Below are positions 8,022 through 16,683 of a DNA stretch of 64,000 nt, piece by piece; position 1 is the stretch's first letter; each line of letters opens with the position of its first letter. Position numbers and translations under genes: made by a program. The DNA is from Vibrio lentus. GTDB lineage: Bacteria > Pseudomonadota > Gammaproteobacteria > Enterobacterales > Vibrionaceae. The notes under the pieces are model-generated. The model worked only from the letters and a program-made list of their open reading frames with translations. It ran no database searches and was not told the DNA's origin. The DNA lies in the NCBI RefSeq assembly GCF_030409755.1, contig NZ_JAUFQE010000001.1, positions 1,240,001-1,304,000 on the forward strand. The letters run 5' to 3'.

Positions 8022-9239
8022 TTAGCTTGCGGTTTTACGCATCACCTTGCCACAAATATACTCCCCAATCGGCATTGCCGAAGTCGCTGCCGGCGATGGC
8101 GCGTTACATACATGCAAGCTTCTTGGGCTTTCGGCAAACAGAAAATCATGAACCAAGGTGCCATCTTTGAGTACCGCTTGGGCACGAATGCCTGCTGGGT
8201 AAGGTTTGAAATCTGACACCGTAATACTCGGGCAATATTTATTCACTAACTTTAGATAGCCCGGCTTCCACCACGAGTTTTTAAACTCGACCAAACCGGT
8301 TTTTAGATTATTCGCAGTCACTTTCCAAAAGCCCGCAAAGCTCAGCATCTGCCAAGTGTCCTTGAAACTAAAGTTAAGCTTGCCATAACCTTCTCGCTTC
8401 CAGCCTTGAACTGCATTTGGCCCTACTGTTACGGAGCCATCAATCATGCGTGTTAAATGCACGCCCAAGAAAGGCAGTTCTGGGTCAGGGATAGGATAGA
8501 TAAGGTGATTCACCACTTGGTTGTGTTTGGCGTCCAACTGATAATATTCACCGCGATAAGGGACAATTTGGAAGTCGGTTTCAATGCCAAGCATGCTGGT
8601 CATTCTGTCGGCCATCAAACCAGAGCAAGTGATCAAGAATCGGCTGTTCAGTTGTAGAGTTTGACCATCGACTTTGCACGTTAACTGCACCTCATCTTCT
8701 TGCTCATCGGCCAAGATCACTTCCGTGCCTAGACTGAGCTTACCACCCGCTTCAACAAACTCTTGAGCCATCACTTCGGTGACTTTTTTGTAGTCGACGA
8801 TACTGGTGGTTTTGACATAAATCGCGCCCAAGCCCGTGATGTTCGGCTCTGCAAGTTTCAGCTGCGCTTGATCCAAGAGGTCGACATCAATGTCGTTATC
8901 ATGACAACGTTGATAGAGCGCGTTCATGCGCTCCACTTCCTGCTCATTGGTCGCGACCAACAGCTTGCCACAGTTTTCGACAGGGATATCGTGCTGACTG
9001 CAAAAGGCGATGGTGCGCTCTACACCACGCTTACAAAAATCCGCCTTTAAACTGCCCGGAGCGTAGTAAACGCCAGCGTGAATCACACCACTGTTATGAC
9101 CCGTTTGGTGCTGCGCGAAGCCACGCTCCTTTTCGACTAAAAGGATACTTTTATCCGGATGAGCTTGCTGTAATTGCCATGCCGTCGACACGCCAACAAT
9201 GCCACCACCAACGATAATATAGTCGTATGTTGAGTTCAT
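8022..9239 (-). CDS. lhgO: L-2-hydroxyglutarate oxidase (FAD dependent)
   Basis: Oxidises L-2-hydroxyglutarate to 2-oxoglutarate, passing electrons to the membrane quinone pool. 405 residues, the normal length. The FAD-binding Rossmann motif is at the N-terminus (YIIVGGGIVGVSTAW), followed by HNSGVIHAGVYY typical of the LhgO/YgaF group. The C-terminal PYPAGIRAQAV and NAPSPAATSAMPIG also match this DAO-type subfamily. It lies 26 bases after the TRAP permease gene on the same strand and is probably the last gene of that transcription unit. The context suggests that the transporter brings in L-2-hydroxyglutarate or a related dicarboxylate that this enzyme uses. Confidence 0.9.
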   Translation of the reverse strand: MNSTYDYIIVGGGIVGVSTAWQLQQAHPDKSILLVEKERGFAQHQTGHNSGVIHAGVYYAPGSLKADFCKRGVERTIAFCSQHDIPVENCGKLLVATNEQEVERMNALYQRCHDNDIDVDLLDQAQLKLAEPNITGLGAIYVKTTSIVDYKKVTEVMAQEFVEAGGKLSLGTEVILADEQEDEVQLTCKVDGQTLQLNSRFLITCSGLMADRMTSMLGIETDFQIVPYRGEYYQLDAKHNQVVNHLIYPIPDPELPFLGVHLTRMIDGSVTVGPNAVQGWKREGYGKLNFSFKDTWQMLSFAGFWKVTANNLKTGLVEFKNSWWKPGYLKLVNKYCPSITVSDFKPYPAGIRAQAVLKDGTLVHDFLFAESPRSLHVCNAPSPAATSAMPIGEYICGKVMRKTAS

Positions 9240-9265
9240 AATATTCCTACATTCAATCCTTTTAA

Positions 9266-11443
9266 TTATAGGGAAGACGCGACAGTGTCAGGTTCGGTTT
9301 GAGGCAAAGATTCTTGCTCATCTTCCGATTCCTTTTTCACTTGATTAGCATCGTATTGACGAGCCGTGTGAATAAAGAGACCAATGAAAAGTGCTACGCA
9401 CACTAGACGAATCACGACGGAAATATCAGGCCAAACCAATGCCACACCCAGCGCGATTAATACAACACGAGTCAGCAGATTAATTTTACTTTCTAGATAA
9501 CCTTCAATCGCAGCAACAAACGCGTAAGTACCAATAATAGCAAAGCCTCCTGTGACCAAAACCGAGGTCACATCCCAACTTACTAAGTTGGTGTAAGCAA
9601 TCAACAATGGCACTAAGTACAGGCCTTTGGCGATCTTCCATGCCATTAAACCGGTTCTCATTGGTGGTGTTTTAGCAATGGTCGCGGCGGCAAACGCAGT
9701 TAAGCAAACTGGCGGGGTTACGTTACTGTCTTGCGACAACCAGAAAATGATCAAGTGTGCAGAAAGCAGTGCAAGGCTGATCGCTTCTAAGCCCAAGCTT
9801 TGCTCAAGTAGGGTTTCGACAAAGTCAGCAGGGACTAACGCAATCATCTCTTTGGCTGTTTCGAGAGCCATTGGCGCATTCAGTAAATCTAACTTGTCTG
9901 GTGCCGCTAACATGAAGATAGCTTTCGCCTGTTCAGGTAACTGACCCGAAACCAGCAAGTCGAGCAACTGGCTTTCAGCAATCAGTTTGTACAAAGCTGG
10001 AGCCGACAGAGTGCCCAACACGATATAAGCCGCCGTCACTGGTAAGCCCATCCCCAGAATCAAAGATGCCAATGCGATCAAGGCAATCATCACCAACAAG
10101 TCGCCGTTCGCCCAGCTGTTGATCATCAACGAGAAGGTGTTACCAATACCCGTCGTACTGATCACGTTGATAACGAGGCCAATACCCACCAACAACACCG
10201 CCGTGGTCGCCATGTTTTTTGCGCCTTGAGAAAGCGCTTCGATGATCGCCTTTGGACCCATTTTGTGATTTTTAGAGAACCATGAAGCCACGACGACAGA
10301 CAGAATCGAGATACCCGCTGCGTAAGTCGGCGTGAAGCCCTTCACCAACAGAGTCACCAACACCGCTAATGGGATCAGGTTATGCCAGCCCGACAGCAAT
10401 ACCTTCAATAGAGGTTCACAGCCAGAAGTGACTTTTTGCACGCCACTGCGTTTTGCTTCAATACGCACGAAAAATGCCACAGACAAAAAGTAGATAAGCG
10501 CAGGTAAGAAGGAAACCGCAATGATGTCAACATAAGGGATCTGGGTGTAAGACGCCATGATAAACGCACCCGCACCCATCACTGGTGGCATCAACTGCCC
10601 GCCCGTCGATGCAGCCGCTTCAACACCGGCCGCGAAACGCGAAGGGAAGCCTGCCTTTTGCATCAAAGGAATACTGATCACACCTGTCGATACGGTGTTT
10701 GCTACGCTCGAACCGGACACCGAGCCCATTAAGCCTGAGCCAATTACCGCGATGAAGCCGGGGCCACCAATCACCTTGCCAGCCGCTGCGCGAGACACAT
10801 CAATGATGTAATCACCGACACCCGAACGCACTAAGAATGCACCAAACAGGATAAACATAAACACGAAGGTCCAGCTGATTCTTGAGATAGAACCGAACAT
10901 CCCTTCTGATGAGTAAAAGCTTCGATAAAGAAGTGTTTCAAGGCTCAGACCCGGGAAGTGGAAGATGCCACTAGTCCATTGCCCCCACAGCACCACATAG
11001 CTCAAACACACTAAGATAAGCACCGGAATAAACCAGCCCATGGTACGGCGAATCAGCTCAATAACGATGGCAATCGCCAAGATAGAGAAGAACCAATCAC
11101 TAGCGATAAACTTAACGCCTCGCTCATAAAGGGCATCTTCTGCAAAGGGAATGTAGATAAGACAAGCTAGAGCTGCCAAGGCGATTCCGATATCCACAGC
11201 CAAAGCGATTTTGCTTTTTTTCAATGAGATATGGGCGGGATACCAAAGCGCGCAAATGATCGCAAAACCAGCAAAGTGGGTCGCCGAGATCCAAAGCTCA
11301 GGCAAGGTAGATAAGGTGTTAAACCAAATGTGTAACAGCGAGAGTATCACTCCCATTGTCGTTATCGCTTTGCCTACCCACGGAAAATCCGTTCGGGTCG
11401 GCAGTTCAAATTTTTTCAGTTCCTGCTGCAGCGAATCGCTCAT
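9266..11443 (-). CDS. TAXI-type TRAP transporter, fused small and large membrane subunits (DctQM fusion)
   Basis: About 725 residues and many transmembrane helices. The N-terminal part (to about residue 190) corresponds to the small four-helix subunit and the rest to the 12-helix large subunit; the motif GSVSGSSVANTVSTG and TGGQLMPPVMGAGAF are typical of fused TAXI TRAP permeases. These use a sodium gradient to import organic acids bound by a periplasmic protein, encoded just upstream. I place the start at the ATG at 11443 (MSDSLQQEL), which has an AGGAG site eight bases ahead; a start 30 codons earlier would add an unlikely Cys-rich leader. The 3' end lies 26 bases before lhgO. Confidence 0.9.
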   Translation of the reverse strand: MSDSLQQELKKFELPTRTDFPWVGKAITTMGVILSLLHIWFNTLSTLPELWISATHFAGFAIICALWYPAHISLKKSKIALAVDIGIALAALACLIYIPFAEDALYERGVKFIASDWFFSILAIAIVIELIRRTMGWFIPVLILVCLSYVVLWGQWTSGIFHFPGLSLETLLYRSFYSSEGMFGSISRISWTFVFMFILFGAFLVRSGVGDYIIDVSRAAAGKVIGGPGFIAVIGSGLMGSVSGSSVANTVSTGVISIPLMQKAGFPSRFAAGVEAAASTGGQLMPPVMGAGAFIMASYTQIPYVDIIAVSFLPALIYFLSVAFFVRIEAKRSGVQKVTSGCEPLLKVLLSGWHNLIPLAVLVTLLVKGFTPTYAAGISILSVVVASWFSKNHKMGPKAIIEALSQGAKNMATTAVLLVGIGLVINVISTTGIGNTFSLMINSWANGDLLVMIALIALASLILGMGLPVTAAYIVLGTLSAPALYKLIAESQLLDLLVSGQLPEQAKAIFMLAAPDKLDLLNAPMALETAKEMIALVPADFVETLLEQSLGLEAISLALLSAHLIIFWLSQDSNVTPPVCLTAFAAATIAKTPPMRTGLMAWKIAKGLYLVPLLIAYTNLVSWDVTSVLVTGGFAIIGTYAFVAAIEGYLESKINLLTRVVLIALGVALVWPDISVVIRLVCVALFIGLFIHTARQYDANQVKKESEDEQESLPQTEPDTVASSL

Positions 11444-11595
11444 AGAAAACTCCTGCTCTCCGCAGCAAACACGAAGAGAAAATCCATAAAGTAAGCAGGT
11501 GCACGCACACATTCTTGAGCGAACGTGCACCAAGCAATTAAGTCACGAAGGGTGTCTTTGTTTAACTAACGTAAACCGTCATTCGGCGAAGGCCG

Positions 11596-12609
11596 TTAGT
11601 TAACGATCAACTCAGAAGGGATATCGATGCCCACTTCTTGGTAGTAACGTGCAGCGCCCGGGTGAAGTGGAACAGGCAGACCTGCGATCCCTTTCTCGAG
11701 TGCCATTGCTTTGGTTGCTTTGTGGATACCTTGTAGGAAAGGTAGGTTTTCATAGATAGCTTTGGTCAGCTGGTACACGTCTTCTTCAGAAATGTCTTCA
11801 CGAACCGCTAGGAAATTGGGTTGAGCAATAGTGGTAATCGGCTTATCAACACCTGGGTAAGTGTTTGCCGGGATCTCGTACTTGGTCCAGATATTGTAAT
11901 CGCCGTTCGCTTGTTTGATTTGCGCATCAGTAAATGACAGGATTTGAATGTCTTCACCCAAGGCTGCAAACGCTTGAGTTACCGCACCAACAGGCACGCC
12001 AGCGGGCGTATTCATGCCATCGATGGTGCCATTTTGTAGTGCGCTGGCACTGCCGCCGTAACCCATAAAGGCGAGTTTAAATTGTTCTGGGTTAACCGAC
12101 AGGCCTTGCATGATCTGGCGTCCTGAATTCTCTGTACCTGAGTTCTTCTTACCGATAGAGAATTTCTTGCCATTTAGATTTTCTAAATCACTCATGGTGC
12201 CCGTTTCTGTCAGATCAGAGCGCACAATAAAGTGTTCAACGTTTTGCCATAACATAGAGACTGAACGCAGTTGTTTTTGACTGCCTGACTTCTCATATGG
12301 ACCAAGCCCTTGCCACGCCCACGCGCCATACAAACCTTGCAGAATGGCAAACTGTGCTTCGTTCTCATTGAGAAGTTTCACGTTCTCGCCCGATCCTGCT
12401 GAGCTGATAGCCGCCAAAGAAAAGTGCTGCTTTGGCGCAAGCTTAACTTTACTCAATGTCGCTAAAGCCACACCCACTGGATAGTAAGTACCACCCGTTG
12501 AGGCCGTCGCTAAAATGTAACTGCGATCTTCTTGAGCTGAGGCATTGCTGATAAGGCCAATAGAGGCCATTGCGATTGCTAAAGTTTTAACTAGCTTGTT
12601 GTATTTCAT
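11596..12609 (-). CDS. TAXI family TRAP transporter solute-binding protein
   Basis: A periplasmic binding protein that hands an organic acid to the fused TRAP permease. 337 residues with signal peptide (cleavage after ISNASA). The family motif is at the mature N-terminus (ILATASTGGTYYPVGVALA), followed by SSAGSGENVKLL. I chose the ATG at 12609 because it has a strong site (GGAGAG) and begins a proper signal peptide; the upstream in-frame ATG has neither. It is the first gene of the TRAP unit and has a sigma-54 promoter candidate 60-74 bases upstream. The ligand is not given by the sequence; L-2-hydroxyglutarate or another C5 dicarboxylate is inferred from lhgO. Confidence 0.9.
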   Translation of the reverse strand: MKYNKLVKTLAIAMASIGLISNASAQEDRSYILATASTGGTYYPVGVALATLSKVKLAPKQHFSLAAISSAGSGENVKLLNENEAQFAILQGLYGAWAWQGLGPYEKSGSQKQLRSVSMLWQNVEHFIVRSDLTETGTMSDLENLNGKKFSIGKKNSGTENSGRQIMQGLSVNPEQFKLAFMGYGGSASALQNGTIDGMNTPAGVPVGAVTQAFAALGEDIQILSFTDAQIKQANGDYNIWTKYEIPANTYPGVDKPITTIAQPNFLAVREDISEEDVYQLTKAIYENLPFLQGIHKATKAMALEKGIAGLPVPLHPGAARYYQEVGIDIPSELIVN

Positions 12610-12668
12610 TATTACTCTCCATGTAGAGTTATTCACGTTATATTTTTGTTAACAACAATTGCTAGATA

Positions 12669-12683
12669 GCAAGCACAATGCCA
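12669..12683 (-). promoter_or_regulatory. Candidate sigma-54 promoter for the TRAP-lhgO genes
   Basis: On the minus strand TGGCATTGTGCTTGC matches the -24/-12 consensus TGGCACG-N4-TTGC, with the key GG and GC at the correct spacing. It lies 60 bases upstream of the binding-protein start and downstream of three dyads that could bind the adjacent DctD-like activator. Confidence 0.7.
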
Positions 12684-12733
12684 ATTTTTAACCATCTGTT
12701 TTTATTGATTTTTATTTAAAAACTCACCTAAAG

Positions 12734-12895
12734 TAAGCCATTTTTTGCTTATTTGACGACGAATCAATGAGCTATTTTTTGCTTATCCCAAGCAGCGAAT
12801 AACATCGGATTAAAGGTAGCCAAGTCACACTGTGTTACATTTGCGTGATCAATGTTTATAAAATGATAAATTTATGATGAGCCATTTTTTGCTCA
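12734..12895 (-). promoter_or_regulatory. Three enhancer-like dyads upstream of the sigma-54 promoter
   Basis: Three copies of an 18-bp dyad, consensus TRAGC-YATTTTTT-GCTYA, lie at 12734-12751, 12768-12785 and 12878-12895. The first and third are perfect five-base inverted repeats around the same eight-base centre. The first two are 34 bases apart and the third is 110 bases further upstream. The position, 50-210 bases upstream of the -24/-12 element, is what enhancer-binding proteins use. The likely binder is the sigma-54 activator encoded directly upstream. Confidence 0.65.
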
Positions 12896-12929
12896 TTGAT
12901 TCAGACAGCCTCTCTAATCTCATCATCAC

Positions 12930-14270
12930 TTACGAATCGACATAATCGCTTCGGTTCAACGCATAACGCACCATCTTTTGGTTCAATGTTCGACGGGGTA
13001 AATCCAAATCTTGCATCACATCATTGATGCGCCCCTGATAACGCACTAGCGCATCATGAATCACTTTCCGTTCAAAGCTCTGCACTTGAACCGCCAACGG
13101 GATGCCTGCCGTTGTGGACTCTGTGACAGAATTGGGGCGACACGCCAATATATCGCCCACTGTCAGGCTTTCATCCAACGCAAAACGAATCGCGACATTA
13201 CGCAGTTCACGCACATTGCCCGGCCATGCATACGACAACAAGGCATAACGATCGGCCTCACTGGCAACTCGGGTTTCACTGTTCGCTTCTTGAGTGAAGT
13301 GCTCGAAAAGGATCAAAGCATCGTCTTCTCGTTCACTAAGGGGAGGTAAATGCAGTTGGGCAACGTTCAAACGATAGAAAAGGTCTTGGCGAAAATCGGG
13401 GTGATTCAGTAGATCGCTTTTCGAAGCAGAGACCACTCGTAGATCAACATGTTGTTGCTGATTACCCCCCACGCGTTCGACAACATTATCTTGCAAGGTG
13501 CGCAGCACTTTAACCTGCATCGACAGCGGCATACTCTCTATTTCATCGAGAAACACCGTGCCTTTGTCGGCAAATTCAAGCTTACCAATGCGTCGTCTGG
13601 CTGCACCAGTAAACGCACCAGCTTCGTGTCCAAACAGTTCGCTTTCAAAGAGGTTTTCTGGAATCGCGCCACAGTTTAACGGCACAAACGGATGAGGTTT
13701 TCGCTGGCTAAACTCATGCAGACAAGAGGCGACCAGCTCTTTACCACAGCCGGTTTCACCATAAATGATCACATTAGTATCAATCGAGGCGACTTTTTGT
13801 ATTTGCTCTCGCAATTCACACATCACTTTGCTGCGACCAATCAGCACCTGTTCAATACCCTTCAGGTTATCCAGATAGTTCTGACGACTGTTTCTGTCTT
13901 GGCCACTTTGATGTTTGTCGACCGCTTCCGAAACCGTTTGAGACAGACGCTCAGGGTCGAATGGCTTTTCAATGAAATCATACGCGCCTTGCTGTAACGC
14001 TTTCACGGCCATATCGACATCGCCATGCCCCGTAATCAAGATGACAGGCACCTCAGGTACTAACTGCTTAAATCGCGCAAGCAACTCAACGCCGTCTATA
14101 TCAGGTAAACGAACGTCGGTGATGATGGTTTGGAAATCACCCTGCTCTACCGCGTTTAACGCATCTTGCCCAACCTCAAATGCGGTGACATCGAATCCCG
14201 CTAATTGTAACCATTGGCTGGTTGCTTGACGCACAATTGCATCATCTTCAATCAAAGCTATACGCTGCAT
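12930..14270 (-). CDS. Sigma-54 dependent response regulator, DctD-like
   Basis: 446 residues in three domains. The receiver (1-120) has acidic residues ED at 8-10 and the phospho-acceptor Asp52 (IITDVRLPD). The AAA+ domain (about 145-375) has Walker A GETGCGKE, the sigma-54 contact loop GAFTGA intact (FGHEAGAFTGA) and Walker B TVFLDEIE. The C-terminus carries a Fis-type helix-turn-helix (LDLPRRTLNQKM). It should activate the sigma-54 promoter in front of the TAXI TRAP genes immediately downstream. The kinase gene is divergent across 229 bases. I start at the ATG at 14270 because the receiver fold begins there (MQRIALIEDD); the upstream in-frame extension is Trp/Arg-rich and not part of a receiver. 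Confidence 0.88.
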   Translation of the reverse strand: MQRIALIEDDAIVRQATSQWLQLAGFDVTAFEVGQDALNAVEQGDFQTIITDVRLPDIDGVELLARFKQLVPEVPVILITGHGDVDMAVKALQQGAYDFIEKPFDPERLSQTVSEAVDKHQSGQDRNSRQNYLDNLKGIEQVLIGRSKVMCELREQIQKVASIDTNVIIYGETGCGKELVASCLHEFSQRKPHPFVPLNCGAIPENLFESELFGHEAGAFTGAARRRIGKLEFADKGTVFLDEIESMPLSMQVKVLRTLQDNVVERVGGNQQQHVDLRVVSASKSDLLNHPDFRQDLFYRLNVAQLHLPPLSEREDDALILFEHFTQEANSETRVASEADRYALLSYAWPGNVRELRNVAIRFALDESLTVGDILACRPNSVTESTTAGIPLAVQVQSFERKVIHDALVRYQGRINDVMQDLDLPRRTLNQKMVRYALNRSDYVDS

Positions 14271-14445
14271 GGTTTGGTTCCGCCACTTACCTCTGAATAA
14301 TGTCGCCCACGGTATGTAAAAAATCCGCAGACGAAAAGGAGCTAGCTCCCACTTTGAATAACACTCCTTTAACAGTTTTATAATGTTTGTTAGCTTCAAC
14401 TTGTTTCACTCTCCATCCGCTTAAAAAGCAAACAGAAAACCTTCT

Positions 14446-14488
14446 CAAGTCACTAGTTTAAAGGGACAAGTCACTAATTTTAAAAGGA
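14446..14488 (+). repeat. Tandem 21-22 bp direct repeat in front of the kinase gene
   Basis: Two adjacent, slightly diverged copies (14446-14466 and 14467-14488) both begin CAAGTCACTA and end in a purine-rich ribosome-site-like block (AAAGGGA and AAAAGGA). The second copy supplies the probable ribosome site of the kinase gene. Confidence 0.65.
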
Positions 14489-14499
14489 TTTGATCAGCA

Positions 14500-16599
14500 A
14501 TGATGAATAACAATCGATATTGGTTGTTCCTATGTGCCTGTTTATTAATTGGTTTGGTTCAGGTAACCACCAAAAGTGGCATAAGCCAATGGAAGCTCGA
14601 ACAAGCCCAACGCTATGCAGAACAGCGCTTCCTCGGATACATTGCCGAAGCCAGACGTACCCTGAAACGCTTCTATTATCTGCCCTACCTAGTGACGAAC
14701 GATGAAACCAGTGTGCGTTTCATTGATGGTGAAGCCCGCCTCGAAAAACGCATTAAGAAGCAGCTGATTCAACTGGATAAAGCGGCCAACACCAAGGGCT
14801 GGTATCTGCTTTCTGGCGAAGGTCATTTGTTGGTATCGAGTGTTGAAAGAAGCAAGCTGAGCAAAAAGAACGCCAGCACGATTGTGTCTAAAATCCACCA
14901 GCAAGGTGGTGCTATCTCTGTAGTAACCAAAAATAAAGGCGTGACACCCGATTACTTTATTGCTGCGCCGGTTTATCGGGCCTCCGATGTGGTCGGTATT
15001 GTCGCGGTGCAAATCGATTTGTCATTATTAACCGATCAATGGTTTGCTGATGGTGAAGCGATCCTGTTCCAGAACCCTCGCGATCAGTTCTTTCTGTCGA
15101 GTGATAAACGACTGAGCGCTGACTGGTTCAATGACACGTTCAATTCTCAGCCCACAGCGACAAAACGTGAGCTGTATGACCAAACCCATATTCGCGTGTG
15201 GCGACTGCAAGATAAAGACTACCTTATCCAATCCATCAAGTTAGACGACCTCAATTGGCGTTTGACCTACCTAACACCATTAACCAGCCTCAATCAGACC
15301 ACGAACTGGATCAGCTGGAGTGTTGCGGTTGGCTGTCTTTTCATTCTGCTGTTGCTGGTTATTCTTTATCAAAGACGTCAGAAAAAGCTCAGTAATCTGC
15401 GAATCCAAAAGCTCATCGAAGAGTCAGAAAAACGACTGTCTGGAATGATCAATAAAACCCACGTTGGGCTGGTGCTGATCGATAAACATGGTCATATCCA
15501 CGATATTAACCTGATGGCGAAGAACTACTTTTGCCTTTCTGATTCAATGATCAGCAACATCAAGGCGTGGCAGTTATTTGAAGCAGGCAACCCAAATTCA
15601 ACCACGTTACAGTTACTCAAGAACCTGGAACAGCACCAAGAACTGGCTGAGATCACCAGCGTCGAAACCATGGCAAGGCGCAGTGATGGCAGCTACTTCC
15701 CTGTGCTGTTCTCTATTAGCTCATTCCCTTGGCATTCAACGCCTTATTACCTGTGTACCGTAATCGACATCAGCAAGCGTAAGAAAGCGGAAATTGCGGT
15801 TCAAAACGCCAATAAGACGCTTCAACTGCGAGTAGAAGAGCGAACCCAAGATCTCAAAGATGCGCAACAAGAACTGGTGGAATCAAGCAAACTTGCCGCA
15901 TTAGGGCGGATGTCGAGCGCGATCACTCACGAGCTTAATCAACCACTTACGGGGCTAAAAACCCTGCTTTCAAGTAATCAATTGCTGATGGAAAGAGGTG
16001 AGACCAAGATGTTGAAAGCGAACATGGACTTAGTCATGAGCCTGATCGACAGAATGGCCAACATGACCAGTCAATTGAAGTCGTTCGCCTTTAAAAGACT
16101 TGAGAAGCCCTATCCAGTTTCACTCACCGAAGCACTGCAAGAAACCCTACGAATTCACCAAGCCGAATTAGACAACGTCGATATTCGCGTGCGTGTCGCC
16201 TCTAATATTTCGATGGTGATGGGAGAAGAGGCACGACTTCGCCAAGTGCTTGGCAACTTACTTAGAAATGCTGTGGACGCTACGCAGAATCAAACACCCG
16301 CGACCATTGTTATCAGCGCACATACCGAGCAACAACGTGTGATCATCAAGGTGCAAGATAATGGCTGTGGCGTGTCAGAAGACCAACTCGAAACCATTTT
16401 CGAACCCTTCCACACCAACAAAAAGATGGGCGAAGGCTTAGGACTCGGACTAGCTATCACAGCAAACAATGTGCGGGATATGCAAGGTACCTTGATAGCG
16501 AAGAACAACCCAGACCAAGGCATGACATTTACGTTAACGCTACAGAATATTGATAGTAAGTGGTCGCTTACACAGAGTTTAGAATTCACACTCTATTGA
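14500..16599 (+). CDS. Sensor histidine kinase, DctB-like, with periplasmic sensor and PAS domain
   Basis: 699 residues. An N-terminal membrane helix (7-24) and a second at about 270-290 flank a periplasmic double-PDC-type sensor domain. A cytoplasmic PAS domain follows (about 310-430), then the dimerisation helix with His477 (SAITHELNQPLTG) and the ATPase domain with N box (RQVLGNLLRNAVDA), G1 (DNGCG) and G2 (GEGLGLGLAI). The HELNQPL form of the H box is typical of DctB kinases that sense carboxylic acids. The gene is divergent from the DctD-like regulator and surely its partner. The site AAGGA precedes the first of two adjacent ATG codons; either may start. A bidirectional terminator follows. 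Confidence 0.9.
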   Translation: MMNNNRYWLFLCACLLIGLVQVTTKSGISQWKLEQAQRYAEQRFLGYIAEARRTLKRFYYLPYLVTNDETSVRFIDGEARLEKRIKKQLIQLDKAANTKGWYLLSGEGHLLVSSVERSKLSKKNASTIVSKIHQQGGAISVVTKNKGVTPDYFIAAPVYRASDVVGIVAVQIDLSLLTDQWFADGEAILFQNPRDQFFLSSDKRLSADWFNDTFNSQPTATKRELYDQTHIRVWRLQDKDYLIQSIKLDDLNWRLTYLTPLTSLNQTTNWISWSVAVGCLFILLLLVILYQRRQKKLSNLRIQKLIEESEKRLSGMINKTHVGLVLIDKHGHIHDINLMAKNYFCLSDSMISNIKAWQLFEAGNPNSTTLQLLKNLEQHQELAEITSVETMARRSDGSYFPVLFSISSFPWHSTPYYLCTVIDISKRKKAEIAVQNANKTLQLRVEERTQDLKDAQQELVESSKLAALGRMSSAITHELNQPLTGLKTLLSSNQLLMERGETKMLKANMDLVMSLIDRMANMTSQLKSFAFKRLEKPYPVSLTEALQETLRIHQAELDNVDIRVRVASNISMVMGEEARLRQVLGNLLRNAVDATQNQTPATIVISAHTEQQRVIIKVQDNGCGVSEDQLETIFEPFHTNKKMGEGLGLGLAITANNVRDMQGTLIAKNNPDQGMTFTLTLQNIDSKWSLTQSLEFTLY

Positions 16600-16611
16600 G
16601 AAGCTAAAACT

Positions 16612-16640
16612 AAAAAACCGCCCACAGAGGGCGGTTTTGA
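16612..16640. terminator. Bidirectional terminator
   Basis: The stem AAAACCGCCC / GGGCGGTTTT with a five-base loop serves the kinase gene on the plus strand and the hexosaminidase gene on the minus strand. Confidence 0.9.
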
Positions 16641-16683
16641 TTCACTTATTGGCGTGTGACTTATTCGCTAATCCGTTAACGGC

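Noticed and set aside
11444..11533. Cys-rich 30-residue extension at the start of the TRAP permease
   Set aside because: No ribosome site and not found in the family; the ATG at 11443 has an AGGAG site.
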